DNA of 64,000 nucleotides from Vibrio methylphosphonaticus. GTDB taxonomy: Bacteria > Pseudomonadota > Gammaproteobacteria > Enterobacterales > Vibrionaceae. The stretch covers positions 1 through 64,000 of the forward strand of contig NZ_JAMKMS010000020.1 of NCBI RefSeq assembly GCF_023634655.1, given 5' to 3'. Shown piece by piece: positions 43,513 to 51,640 of this stretch. The notes under the pieces are model-generated. The model did not search any database and had not been told where the DNA came from. It saw nothing but the letters and a program-made list of their open reading frames with translations. The first letter of the stretch is position 1; every line of letters starts with the position of its first letter. The position numbers and the translations under genes were made by a program.

Positions 43513-44004
43513 ATGACGATAAAGAAATTAGGTTTGAAATCCGTTCAGGCGACACGCGTTGCACCATTTAGCCAATGGCTAATGGCGGCAGTTTTAGTCG
43601 CCAGCAGCGTGACAGTAACGGGTGCCATGGCATCAGAAAATACCATTGAACAAAGACAGGCTGCGTTTTCAGACATTGAGTCAAACACTAAAGCCGCAGC
43701 GAAAATGATAGATGGCGATAAGACGGACTGGGCGGCATTGCTGGTAATGAGTGAACAGCTTGTGGCAAGCGGTGATGTGGTCTCTAACGCGTTTGTGGCC
43801 GGAAGCGATGAAGGGGGCAAAGCAAAGTCTGATGTTTGGGAAAAACCGGAAAAATTCGAGCGTTTGATGTTGGAAATGAATGATGGGTATCAAAGCTTGT
43901 TGGCTGCTGCTCAACATCAAGATGCAAAAAAAGCGCAACAAGCCATTAAATCGGCAGAGTCGACGTGTCGTAGCTGCCACCGCTCTTACCGTGCTCGTTG
44001 GTAA
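43513..44004 (+). CDS. Class II cytochrome c (c556/c' type)
   Basis: A 163-residue exported protein. From ATG 43513 (AGGAG seven bases upstream) a signal peptide ends near TGAMASENT. A four-helix bundle follows, and the single heme site CRSCH sits near the C-terminus (STCRSCHRSYRARW), as in class II cytochromes c. Upstream in-frame ATGs (43477, 43492, 43495, 43507) have poorer spacing. It is a periplasmic electron carrier, likely the partner of the divergent b561 protein. Confidence 0.9.
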   Translation: MTIKKLGLKSVQATRVAPFSQWLMAAVLVASSVTVTGAMASENTIEQRQAAFSDIESNTKAAAKMIDGDKTDWAALLVMSEQLVASGDVVSNAFVAGSDEGGKAKSDVWEKPEKFERLMLEMNDGYQSLLAAAQHQDAKKAQQAIKSAESTCRSCHRSYRARW

Positions 44005-44048
44005 GCGTTTAACCCTTATTAAAACAATAATCTATAGAGAGTAAAGTT

Positions 44049-44723
44049 ATGAAATTATTTAAAAAAATCATCGTAAGCATCGCGACTATTGCCTTGTTCC
44101 CAAGCATCGCTACGGCGCAAGATTTTGGTGTCGAACTAAAATGGAATACACAGGACATTTACCAAGTGTTGGAAACGATGCCTAAACAAAAGCAAGCGTT
44201 TGAGGCGTTTGTGGATAGTGGGCGAGTGAAAGATATGTTTGTGACCGACAGTAAAATAGGTGAAGAAAATACGCCCTTATTACGTTTTGTCATGGAAGGT
44301 GACAGCGAGGCGGACATCCGAGCTGAACTTGCGCAACTACCGCTTTATCAAGCGAATCTGGTTAAAATTGGTCGTGTGCAAGCCATGGGTAATAAGTGGT
44401 TAGATACTACGCCACAAGATAATCACTATGGTCTAACGCTGACATGGAAGTCTGGGATTGAACCGATGGAAATAGACCGTGTGCTGGGTGTTGATCTACA
44501 ACGCGTCATTGCGCTCAATCAAGTCGGTACTGTGTCTTCGTCTTACATCAATACTCAGACGCTAGAAGGCAATGTGGTCCGCCCTGTGTATTTGGTTTCT
44601 GTGTTAGCAAAAGATGCCGAGCAAGCGCTAGAAATGAGCAAACAATTTGAAGCGATTCGCCTTGGTTATGCCAGTGTCGACGTTGAACATTTGGGGCGAA
44701 AATTGGATATGACAAAGCTGTAA
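44049..44723 (+). CDS. Exported protein of unknown function linked to the cytochrome c gene
   Basis: A 224-residue protein with a clear signal peptide (LFKKIIVSIATIALF, cleavage after ATAQ). The mature part looks like two similar halves. DFGVELKWNTQDIYQVLETM in the first is echoed by HYGLTLTWKSGIEPMEIDRV in the second, each followed by a helix-strand pattern like a ferredoxin-like dimeric alpha-beta fold. No Cys or heme motif is present. It follows the cytochrome c gene by 44 bp and should act in the periplasm with it. The function is unknown. Confidence 0.75.
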   Translation: MKLFKKIIVSIATIALFPSIATAQDFGVELKWNTQDIYQVLETMPKQKQAFEAFVDSGRVKDMFVTDSKIGEENTPLLRFVMEGDSEADIRAELAQLPLYQANLVKIGRVQAMGNKWLDTTPQDNHYGLTLTWKSGIEPMEIDRVLGVDLQRVIALNQVGTVSSSYINTQTLEGNVVRPVYLVSVLAKDAEQALEMSKQFEAIRLGYASVDVEHLGRKLDMTKL

Positions 44724-44760
44724 ACATTAAGGCTTATAAGTGAACGCTTAAAACATAAAA

Positions 44761-44803
44761 AAAGCCGAGGCTATTCTGAAAACTAGAATACCCACGGCTT
44801 TAA
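44761..44803. terminator. Bidirectional intrinsic terminator
   Basis: AAAGCCGAGGCTATTCT (44761-44777) pairs with AGAATACCCACGGCTTT (44785-44801) with two mismatches. A-run and T-run flanks suit both convergent transcripts. Confidence 0.8.
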
Positions 44804-44816
44804 TCATACTAGGACG

Positions 44817-45677
44817 CTATTCTGGTTTTAATGACAGTACGCTATCGATGTCTTCGGCGCTGTGGCGCTCTGGTACTTGCTCCCACTCTTCACCCCAAGA
44901 GCGATTTAAGATTCGACCGCGTTGCACGCCTTGTCGAGCTTCGAGCATTTTCGCCCAGCGCATGACATGGGTATAACTTTCAACTTGTAAAAACTCGGCG
45001 GCGTCATACAAGTTACCAAGCACAACGTTGCCATACCATGGCCAAATAGCCATGTCAGCTATCGAGTATTCTTCACCAGCCACGTAGGTATTGGCGGCGA
45101 GTTGCTTGTCTAATACGTCCAACTGACGCTTTGCCTCCATCGCAAAGCGATTGATTGGGTATTCAAGCTTTTCGTCGGCATACGCATAGAAATGCCCGAA
45201 TCCTCCCCCTAAGAACGGCGCAGAACCTTGTGCCCAGAATAGCCAATTAAACGTCTGTGTTCGCGCCGCGCCTTCTTTAGGTAGAAAGTGGCCAAATTTT
45301 TCGGCAAGGTGGACCAGGATCGAAGCCGATTCAAATACATTAACGTTCTCTTGACCAGAGCGATCAACCAATGCTGGGATCTTTGAATTTGGGTTTACAC
45401 CAACAAAGCCCGAGGAAAACTGGTCACCCTCGCCAATATTAATAAGGTAAGCGTCGTACTCTGCTTCTTTGATACCAAGAGCGAGCAATTCTTCGAGAAG
45501 AATTGTGACTTTTTGTCCATTAGGAGTCCCGAGTGAATACAGCTGTAAAGCGTGGGTACCAACCGGTAGTGCTTTGTCGTGGGTTGCTCCAGATACAGGG
45601 CGATTGATGCTGGCCCATTTATTGCCACCTTTTGTGTCGTGAACCCAGATTTTCGGCGGTGTATATTGATTTTCCAT
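44817..45677 (-). CDS. yghU: YghU-type glutathione-dependent disulfide reductase
   Basis: The 286-residue length and the N-terminal extension (YTPPKIWVHDTKGGNKWASI) are typical of YghU. A thioredoxin-like domain follows (LQLYSLGTPNGQKVTILLEE, with NSKIPALVD and FESASILVHLAEKFG). The helical GST C-domain shows LGGGFGHFYAYADEKLEYPI. YghU uses bound glutathione to reduce disulfides. It has AGGAG five bases before the ATG and its own 3' terminator. Confidence 0.9.
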   Translation of the reverse strand: MENQYTPPKIWVHDTKGGNKWASINRPVSGATHDKALPVGTHALQLYSLGTPNGQKVTILLEELLALGIKEAEYDAYLINIGEGDQFSSGFVGVNPNSKIPALVDRSGQENVNVFESASILVHLAEKFGHFLPKEGAARTQTFNWLFWAQGSAPFLGGGFGHFYAYADEKLEYPINRFAMEAKRQLDVLDKQLAANTYVAGEEYSIADMAIWPWYGNVVLGNLYDAAEFLQVESYTHVMRWAKMLEARQGVQRGRILNRSWGEEWEQVPERHSAEDIDSVLSLKPE

Positions 45678-45976
45678 ATTAACTCCTAAGATAAAAGATC
45701 AAGGGCTAAGTTAAACGAACAAGGACTACGCTTAACGCGAAGGCTCAAGTTGAAATGTGAAGGTGTAAACGAACACCCGAGACGTGCGTTACTCGCTAAG
45801 ACATGAGCGCTGATTAATTCTAGTTCAGTATGTCGAAGCGCATTGGCATAAGGGCGTTATTGTCAACAATCACACCCATAAATTAACCGGGAAGGCTGCG
45901 CTATGGGTGTGACAATAGGTTAGTGCATTCTTGCTAACTTATTGTTATTTATTCAACATCACGACGAGAGTCTTGT
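45678..45976. other. 300-bp gap between GST-like genes, with two adjacent stem-loops
   Basis: TCACACCCATA (45870-45880) pairs perfectly with TATGGGTGTGA (45902-45912). CAATAGGTTAG (45913-45923) pairs with CTAACTTATTG (45934-45944) with one mismatch. They lie back to back, just past the stop of the second GST gene. No gene is visible. They could be terminators or part of a small RNA. Confidence 0.5.
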
Positions 45977-46654
45977 CTAATCTTTCGCATAGTTCTGTGG
46001 GAACAGCGCACGTTTAGTTACGTCATCTTGGGCTGTTTTAAATTCGATGTCTTTGCCAACATCGCGTGCCACTTGTACGGCAGGACGTTGGTTAATGGCA
46101 TCAAACCAACGCTTCAAATTAGGGTAAGGGTTAAGAGCGTCTTCCCCTAGTACGACCGCCGCTTTGTCAACCCAACCCCACGCCGCGATATCGGCAATGC
46201 TGTAGGTTTGCCCAACGAGGTAGTTTCTGCCATTTAAGTGCGCATCGAGTACCTCGTAGTGACGTTGTGCTTCACGCAAGTATCGATTGATCGCATAAGG
46301 GATCTTTTCTGGCGATGCATGTCGAAAGTGAACAGATTGACCTGAGAATGGACCCAGTCCAGATGCGATGAACATTAACCAAGAAAGCATCTCACCACGA
46401 TTTTCGGGTTCCCCTGCCAGAAGTCCCGTTTTTTCGGAAAGGTAGAGCAAAATCGCATTGGAATCAAACACTCTGACGCCATCATCTTCTATCGCAGGGG
46501 CTTTACCGTTTGGGTTTATCGCGCGATATTCCGGGCTGTGTTGCTCACCTTTGTAGGTATCCACGGGAACGAGTTCATAAGGTAGACCTGTCTCTGCAAG
46601 ATACAGTGCTACTTTCATTGGGTTTGGTGTCTTGTGGAAGTAAAACTTTAGCAT
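45977..46654 (-). CDS. Glutathione S-transferase family protein
   Basis: A 225-residue GST with a thioredoxin-fold N-domain (LKFYFHKTPNPMKVALYLAE, then NPNGKAPAIEDDGVRVFDSNAI with the glutathione-binding Ser/Asn) and an all-helical C-domain (NYLVGQTYSIADIAAWGWVD). It is related to YfcG/Nu-class enzymes. AAGGA lies seven bases before the start. Two 16-bp palindromes upstream suggest control by a TetR-type protein not encoded nearby. The substrate is unknown. Confidence 0.9.
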   Translation of the reverse strand: MLKFYFHKTPNPMKVALYLAETGLPYELVPVDTYKGEQHSPEYRAINPNGKAPAIEDDGVRVFDSNAILLYLSEKTGLLAGEPENRGEMLSWLMFIASGLGPFSGQSVHFRHASPEKIPYAINRYLREAQRHYEVLDAHLNGRNYLVGQTYSIADIAAWGWVDKAAVVLGEDALNPYPNLKRWFDAINQRPAVQVARDVGKDIEFKTAQDDVTKRALFPQNYAKD

Positions 46655-46735
46655 GTCATTTTCCTTTGAATTAAGTCTATTCGGGACGAATCACTAGACC
46701 TTTCCTTCTCGTGATGAACCACACTATAGAACTAT

Positions 46736-46774
46736 TTGAACGGTCGTTCAATAATTTATTGAACAGTTGTTCAA
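46736..46774. promoter_or_regulatory. Paired TetR-type operators upstream of the GST gene
   Basis: TTGAACGGTCGTTCAA (46736-46751) and TTGAACAGTTGTTCAA (46759-46774) share perfect 6-bp arms (TTGAAC/GTTCAA) and are 23 bp apart. They resemble AcrR/NemR-class TetR sites. No tetR gene adjoins them. Confidence 0.75.
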
Positions 46775-46900
46775 ATTGAGTTTTGTTTCTATGTTTCTAT
46801 GTTTTGATATTTTGATGTACGAAAGCCGAGACGGTGAGTTAGGTATATTGACCAACATGAATATTTACTAGAAACCGAGTTCAGAGGTTTAACCCAAGGG

Positions 46901-47818
46901 TTAGCGCGACAAGTTTTCAATATGCTCCCAACGGTTTTCAGTTAATCGGTATTGTTTGAGGGTGTCGAGGACGCGCACGAGGACCGGTCCAGATGAATGG
47001 CTTCGCGATACCAGACAGCCTACAGCCGTTAACCAACCATTAAATTCATGTGCGACAGGTAGTGAAACAATGGTGTTTTGCTCTAATGGTGTCTTGATCA
47101 GCTGCTCAGGAACGAGCGCCCAGCCAATGCCTTGGCGAACAAGGTCAATGAGGGTTTGGTGATTGTTCGCGTACCAAAGCTTGGAGCTAATTCCGTAACT
47201 AAACCAAAGTTCTTTTTGTTTCGCGCTGCGATGGACGCATTGGCGATAAAGCTTTAAGTCATCGTGCTCCACAAGAGGCAACGCAGCTAAAGGGTGCGTC
47301 GGTGAGGAAATGGTCAAAAACCTTGCCTGCCCCATAATAAAAAAGTCCATATCGACTTTAAGTTCACCATCGGCAAATACAATACCCGCGTGCGCTTTAC
47401 CTGTACGAACTAAATCTTCAATATCGAAGCTAGAGGCGGTGATGATTTCAAAATGGGTAATGGGAAACTGGTCCGCTAATGGAGTCAGCATGCTTAAAAA
47501 ATCATTACTCACTATGCTTTCATCTATCGCGATGACAAGCTCATGTTCGTACGCATTCGTGAGCGCCGTCGCCTTTTGATCGAAGTAAACCTGTTGCTGC
47601 AATATAGATCGCGCAATGGGCAATAACGCTTCACCACTTTTGGTTAGGGTAGGGGTGTTCTTATCTCGGTTAAATAACTCTTGGTTGACGGCTATTTCAA
47701 GGTTAGCTATCGCTTGGCTAACCCCTGACTGCGCGCGTTTTAACTTACGTGCTGCCGCGGAAAAAGACCCACTTTCGCATACTGTGACGAAGACTCTTAA
47801 TTGCTCAAAGCTATACAT
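46901..47818 (-). CDS. LysR-family regulator divergent from a PACE transporter
   Basis: A LysR protein of about 305 residues with helix-turn-helix FVTVCESGSFSAAARKLKRA and a binding domain from about residue 90 (HELVIAIDESIVSNDFL). GAGGA abuts the ATG at 47824 but is six bases before ATG 47818, which is preferred. LysR genes divergent from PACE genes are common and activate the transporter in response to its substrates. A dyad with a LysR-like T-N11-A core lies between them. Confidence 0.92.
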   Translation of the reverse strand: MYSFEQLRVFVTVCESGSFSAAARKLKRAQSGVSQAIANLEIAVNQELFNRDKNTPTLTKSGEALLPIARSILQQQVYFDQKATALTNAYEHELVIAIDESIVSNDFLSMLTPLADQFPITHFEIITASSFDIEDLVRTGKAHAGIVFADGELKVDMDFFIMGQARFLTISSPTHPLAALPLVEHDDLKLYRQCVHRSAKQKELWFSYGISSKLWYANNHQTLIDLVRQGIGWALVPEQLIKTPLEQNTIVSLPVAHEFNGWLTAVGCLVSRSHSSGPVLVRVLDTLKQYRLTENRWEHIENLSR

Positions 47819-47864
47819 GGGCATTCCTCTGTGACGACGTTTACAAAGTTAATAATAAAACAAG

Positions 47865-47883
47865 CTATCACTAAGTGTGATAG
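47865..47883. promoter_or_regulatory. LysR-type dyad between the regulator and PACE genes
   Basis: CTATCAC-TAAGT-GTGATAG has perfect 7-bp arms and contains the ATCAC-N5-GTGAT pattern, a T-N11-A type site. It lies near the middle of the divergent gap. Confidence 0.7.
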
Positions 47884-47957
47884 TTGTTAACTTTATTTGT
47901 GCATTCACCCTGACATAATCCCAGCTTCATTTTTGAGTAAGTAGCTTGGAGTAAATT

Positions 47958-48398
47958 ATGGGAACACTAGAGCGTGTTTTTCATTCGGTGTTGTTTGAAA
48001 CATTGGCCGTCACATCGTCCATCCTTGGGTTGGCGTTGTTTACCGACCATGATATCGCCGCACTATCAGGAACAATGATAGTTATTGCCACCATGGCGAT
48101 GATTTGGAACTATTTGTTTAATTTGGGGTTTGATAGAGCGGTACCGGGCGAGAAAACCAAGCGCTCACTGTCACTACGCGTGATTCATGTGTTGTTGTTT
48201 GAGGCGGGGTTGCTGTTTTTCACCATTCCAGTCATGGCTTTTATTCTAGAGGTGAGTTTGTGGCAAGCTTTCTTAATGGACTTAGGGGTGACGATTTTTA
48301 TAACGATTTATGCGTTTCTCTTTAATCTTATTTATGATCACGTTAGAGCCTATGTACTGCAGCGAAGAGTCGTAAATGGTGTCAAAGCGGTTTCGTAG
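47958..48398 (+). CDS. PACE-family efflux transporter (AceI-like), LysR-linked
   Basis: A 146-residue protein with four membrane segments in two bacterial-transmembrane-pair repeats. The repeats are marked by RVFHSVLFETLAVT and LRVIHVLLFEAGLLF, and each ends in an aromatic WNYLFN or YAFLFNLIYD motif. The acidic FE residue of helix 1 is the expected proton site. GGAG lies six bases before the start. It is the second PACE gene in the window and about as divergent from the first as distinct paralogs would be. Confidence 0.92.
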   Translation: MGTLERVFHSVLFETLAVTSSILGLALFTDHDIAALSGTMIVIATMAMIWNYLFNLGFDRAVPGEKTKRSLSLRVIHVLLFEAGLLFFTIPVMAFILEVSLWQAFLMDLGVTIFITIYAFLFNLIYDHVRAYVLQRRVVNGVKAVS

Positions 48399-48559
48399 CA
48401 AAGCGAAGGTTTACGCTTTGGTGATTCGGTGACTAGGTCGATATGTCACGAGTCTTATTTGTAATAGGTTTTAGCTATTGAATAAGTAGATTTAATCTGT
48501 TTTATTCGCAATAAAGTGTTGGGTATAGTGGAGACAATTGAACACAATAGGACAACATC

Positions 48560-48967
48560 ATGGCGAAAACACTTAGGTTTGCATCAATACACTTCACTAT
48601 CGCGTTTAGCGTGGCGTATGTTTTTACCGGTGAGATAATTCTGAGTAGCATGATCGCCATGCTGGAACCTGCGGTGAACACAGTTGCGTTTTATTTCCAT
48701 GAAAAGCTGTGGGAGAAATCGCAATGGTTGAAGTCGTTAAGCCGAAATGTTCGTATTAAAACAGCATCATTTGCGGTGGTTCATTATAGCGTCGCGTTTT
48801 CCGTTGTATTTGCACTTACCGGGAGTATTGTTGCAGGTGGGGCGGTGGCATTACTAGAGCCTGCGATTAATACGTTTGCGTACTTCTTACATGAAAAATC
48901 GTGGAATAAACGAGTTGGCAACCAGAACAAGCTTATGCCATGTTCAACGGATTGTGTGGCGGCGTAA
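48560..48967 (+). CDS. Tandem DUF2061 membrane protein
   Basis: A 135-residue protein with two copies of the DUF2061 unit. LRFASIHFTIAFSVAYVFTG followed by MLEPAVNTVAFYFHEKLWEK is repeated as FAVVHYSVAFSVVFALTGSI and LLEPAINTFAYFLHEKSWNK. Each unit gives two membrane helices and the conserved EP-x-N-T and HEK-x-W motifs. The family function is unknown. AGGA lies seven bases before the start and a terminator follows. Confidence 0.9.
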   Translation: MAKTLRFASIHFTIAFSVAYVFTGEIILSSMIAMLEPAVNTVAFYFHEKLWEKSQWLKSLSRNVRIKTASFAVVHYSVAFSVVFALTGSIVAGGAVALLEPAINTFAYFLHEKSWNKRVGNQNKLMPCSTDCVAA

Positions 48968-49003
48968 TCGAGAGTCAGCGCCCTGAAGTAGCCATCAACG
49001 AAC

Positions 49004-49033
49004 AACGCCAGAGAGGAATCTCTGGCGTTTTCT
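49004..49033 (+). terminator. Intrinsic terminator after the DUF2061 gene
   Basis: AACGCCAGAGA (49004-49014) and TCTCTGGCGTT (49019-49029) are perfect 11-bp arms with a GGAA loop, then TTCTC. The stem's A-rich flank also suits the convergent lipoprotein gene. Confidence 0.8.
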
Positions 49034-49074
49034 CATCGATAATCTAACGGTTCACACCGAGATCGAAATAGGGA

Positions 49075-50364
49075 CTAAGAACTAACAGGGCTAGATTCAG
49101 AAATAGCTTCTGGTACTTCCGAATCTAAAGCATCAGTTCCTGGAGCGGCGTTTACTGCGGGAGTAACGGCTGCTGGTGTGACTGGAGCAATGTTCTCTAC
49201 TTGGAGAGACTCAGGCTCAGGCTGAGTTACACCAGTATTTAGCTGGGCTACCTTCTGAGCTTCAAGTGAGTTGACTTTACTTTGCAGCGCTTGTTTTTCT
49301 GCCATGAGCTGATTTGATTGAGCGGCTGTCGCCTCGATATCTTGCTTGACTTGCTTGAGCTCCATTGTCAGTGATAGCCATTTCTCATCATCGCTTTTTT
49401 GAGTATCCAGCATTGAGCTTTCAATGTATTTAGCATGTTCAATGAGCGTTTTATTTCGGTGGTCACCTGTGGCTGAGGCAACTGCAATGGCGTGGAGTTG
49501 AGCTTCTAAGTTCAGAATATAGCGCTCATATTGCTTTTCAGGTAGGGATTTTAGCTCTCGAACTTGCTGAACGATTTTTTCTGTACGTTGCAACGCAAAT
49601 GACACGGTATCGGCGCGAACTTGTATTTCGTCATGATTACGAGGCGATGACTGAATAAAGGCTTCTGCTTTAGAAAGCGTCGCTTCAGAACGTGCCATAA
49701 CCAATGGAGCATCAACAGAATAACGTTGTTTTTTATGTTGGCTAAATTGTTGCTTAGCCTCGCCTAAATAGTGTTTAGTTACAGACTTAGCTTCTAATTG
49801 GTGTTGTTTAGTCTCCAATGCAATTAGTCTTTCATTGTCAATAGTTTCATTATTGGCGATATAATCTATAGTGCGCTTAAATTGTTGCTCAACACGTTTA
49901 AATTCAGTTGGAAATAGGGTTTGTGCATTGACTTTCTCTAAATAGGTGTTGTTTTCAAATGATACTGACATCACAGATAATACCCGCTGTTTTGTTGCAA
50001 TAGCACTGCGGTATGCCAGTTCAAATGCATCTAATGATGCGGTCATTTCCTGACCATAATTTTGGCTGGAAAAGAGATCTGAATCATTGATTTTGCTCGG
50101 TTCATGCTCAAACTCAGAATAAGCACTGCGCGCTTCTTTTAGAGCTTTAGTCATGGATGAATAGGCTTGTGTGGCATACCATTTAAGTTGCTCGTCACTG
50201 TGCCGTGATGTGGCATCATCAAGCTTTACTTTTAGTGTGTCATACAGGTCAAGCTGAATATTGGTAGATGTTGCTTGTTTTGATTCATCTGATGAAGTTG
50301 ACGCGCAGCCAAATAATGAAGTTGCCAATATAAGGCAGGCTAGCGTTCTGACAGGTTGTTGCAT
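49075..50364 (-). CDS. Coiled-coil lipoprotein of unknown function
   Basis: A 429-residue protein with a lipobox (LILATSLFGC) giving lipidation at Cys20. The mature part is almost all charged helix: many Lys/Glu/Gln heptads in residues 60-330, with a strong coiled coil near AAQSNQLMAEKQALQSKVNS (about 340-360). It ends in a Pro/Ala/Val-rich low-complexity tail. No catalytic domain is visible. It is probably an outer-membrane-anchored periplasmic spacer or envelope factor. It is a lone gene with no clear operon partner. Confidence 0.8.
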   Translation of the reverse strand: MQQPVRTLACLILATSLFGCASTSSDESKQATSTNIQLDLYDTLKVKLDDATSRHSDEQLKWYATQAYSSMTKALKEARSAYSEFEHEPSKINDSDLFSSQNYGQEMTASLDAFELAYRSAIATKQRVLSVMSVSFENNTYLEKVNAQTLFPTEFKRVEQQFKRTIDYIANNETIDNERLIALETKQHQLEAKSVTKHYLGEAKQQFSQHKKQRYSVDAPLVMARSEATLSKAEAFIQSSPRNHDEIQVRADTVSFALQRTEKIVQQVRELKSLPEKQYERYILNLEAQLHAIAVASATGDHRNKTLIEHAKYIESSMLDTQKSDDEKWLSLTMELKQVKQDIEATAAQSNQLMAEKQALQSKVNSLEAQKVAQLNTGVTQPEPESLQVENIAPVTPAAVTPAVNAAPGTDALDSEVPEAISESSPVSS

Positions 50365-50644
50365 TTTCTATCCTTAGAATTGTTTTTATGTAATATGCCC
50401 AGGCAATAAAATACACTAAGCACCAGGATTATATAGAAATGCATATGATTTATAAATGTATTTTATTGACACTTAGCTGACATAGCCATTCAATTACTCA
50501 ATGCAAGGAGGTTATTTGAATCATTTATTAATCAGAGTGACACATCTTGGATGTTGGTATGTATTTTGTGAATGCATTGGGGTTGGTGGGGAGGATATAG
50601 GAACAATGTGTGTATAAATTCTGACTAGATGAACAATGGGAGTA
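50365..50644. other. Intergenic region upstream of the lipoprotein gene
   Basis: It holds the presumed promoter of the leftward lipoprotein gene. I see no further gene. Confidence 0.4.
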
Positions 50645-50674
50645 AAAAGCTAGCCGTCAACACGGTTAGCTTTT
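50645..50674 (-). terminator. Intrinsic terminator of the phnW-pbfA-phnX operon
   Basis: AAAAGCTAGCCG (50645-50656) and CGGTTAGCTTTT (50663-50674) pair with one G-U type mismatch. On the minus strand the stem ends CGGCTAGCTTTTT. Confidence 0.75.
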
Positions 50675-50791
50675 GTATGTTAGCTTAGGCACAACACGAC
50701 GAGTTTTGTGATCAAAATTCATAATGTTGTTGGCGGTTGAAGACGATTACATTCGCCGCTTTATTCGCGTTTATCTCTACAGCACGCTTTT

Positions 50792-51640
50792 CTAAGGTCG
50801 CTCACCTGCGCCCAAACGTTTTTCGATATCACTGATCACACTAGGAAGGTCATTAATTGTATCGATTAGGTAGTGTGGCGATGCTTTACCAAGCTTTTCA
50901 CGTGCTCTCTCGCGAGCAGCATTCAATGTGGCTTCATCGGCGGCTTGGTATTGTTCTAAGGTTAAACCTGCTTCATTACCCGATAATAACAGCCCGACGG
51001 TCCACATTCCGGCGTTGTGACCCTCTTCAATGCCTGGAGCTGCATCGTCAACCTTTACGCAAGCGCCAACACAGGTGACATTCAGCTCAATCATATTTTT
51101 TAGTGCCATAAATGGAGCAGGGCGACCACCTTGAGGAAGGTCATCCGTTGCCACAATGCAGTCAGGCTCGTAGCCATAGTCTTGCGCGGCAGGAATCAAG
51201 ACATCCATCACTTCTCTAGGGTAACCGGAGCAAGAGCCTATTTTGATTCCTTGTTGTTTTAGCCCGTTCACCACATCAATCGCATTGAGGATAGGTTCGG
51301 CGTGATCGGCTACTTTTGCTTTTTGTAGCGGCATAAACGTCGCGTAAATTTGGTCAATATCGCTGTCAGTCATGGTGCGACCGAACTGCTTTTCCCATCG
51401 CTGTGCAACGGCTGGCAAGTGACCGACCGCTTTAATGTGATCCCACTTACCAATACCCATTGGCTCACGTGCTTCGGCAAGTGTAATGTCGAAATCGTAG
51501 CCTTGTCTAAAGGCTTCAACAAAAATGCTGGTGGGTGCGAATGAACCAAAATCAACGATGGTGCCGGCCCAGTCAAAAACGATGGCTTGAACAGGCGACT
51601 TAGTGAAGGCGCTTGGTGTTGCTGAATAGAGATTAGACAT
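50792..51640 (-). CDS. phnX: Phosphonoacetaldehyde hydrolase (phosphonatase) PhnX
   Basis: From ATG 51640 (AAGGA nine bases upstream) it has 282 residues of the HAD family. The nucleophile Asp is in AIVFDWAGTIVDFGS, the Schiff-base Lys region is MGIGKWDHIKAVG, and GSCSGYPREVMDVL and CVKVDDAAPGIEEG supply the remaining HAD motifs. It splits phosphonoacetaldehyde into acetaldehyde and phosphate. A longer in-frame start (51709) would lie inside pbfA and is rejected. The start overlaps the pbfA end by 8 bases. Confidence 0.95.
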   Translation of the reverse strand: MSNLYSATPSAFTKSPVQAIVFDWAGTIVDFGSFAPTSIFVEAFRQGYDFDITLAEAREPMGIGKWDHIKAVGHLPAVAQRWEKQFGRTMTDSDIDQIYATFMPLQKAKVADHAEPILNAIDVVNGLKQQGIKIGSCSGYPREVMDVLIPAAQDYGYEPDCIVATDDLPQGGRPAPFMALKNMIELNVTCVGACVKVDDAAPGIEEGHNAGMWTVGLLLSGNEAGLTLEQYQAADEATLNAARERAREKLGKASPHYLIDTINDLPSVISDIEKRLGAGERP

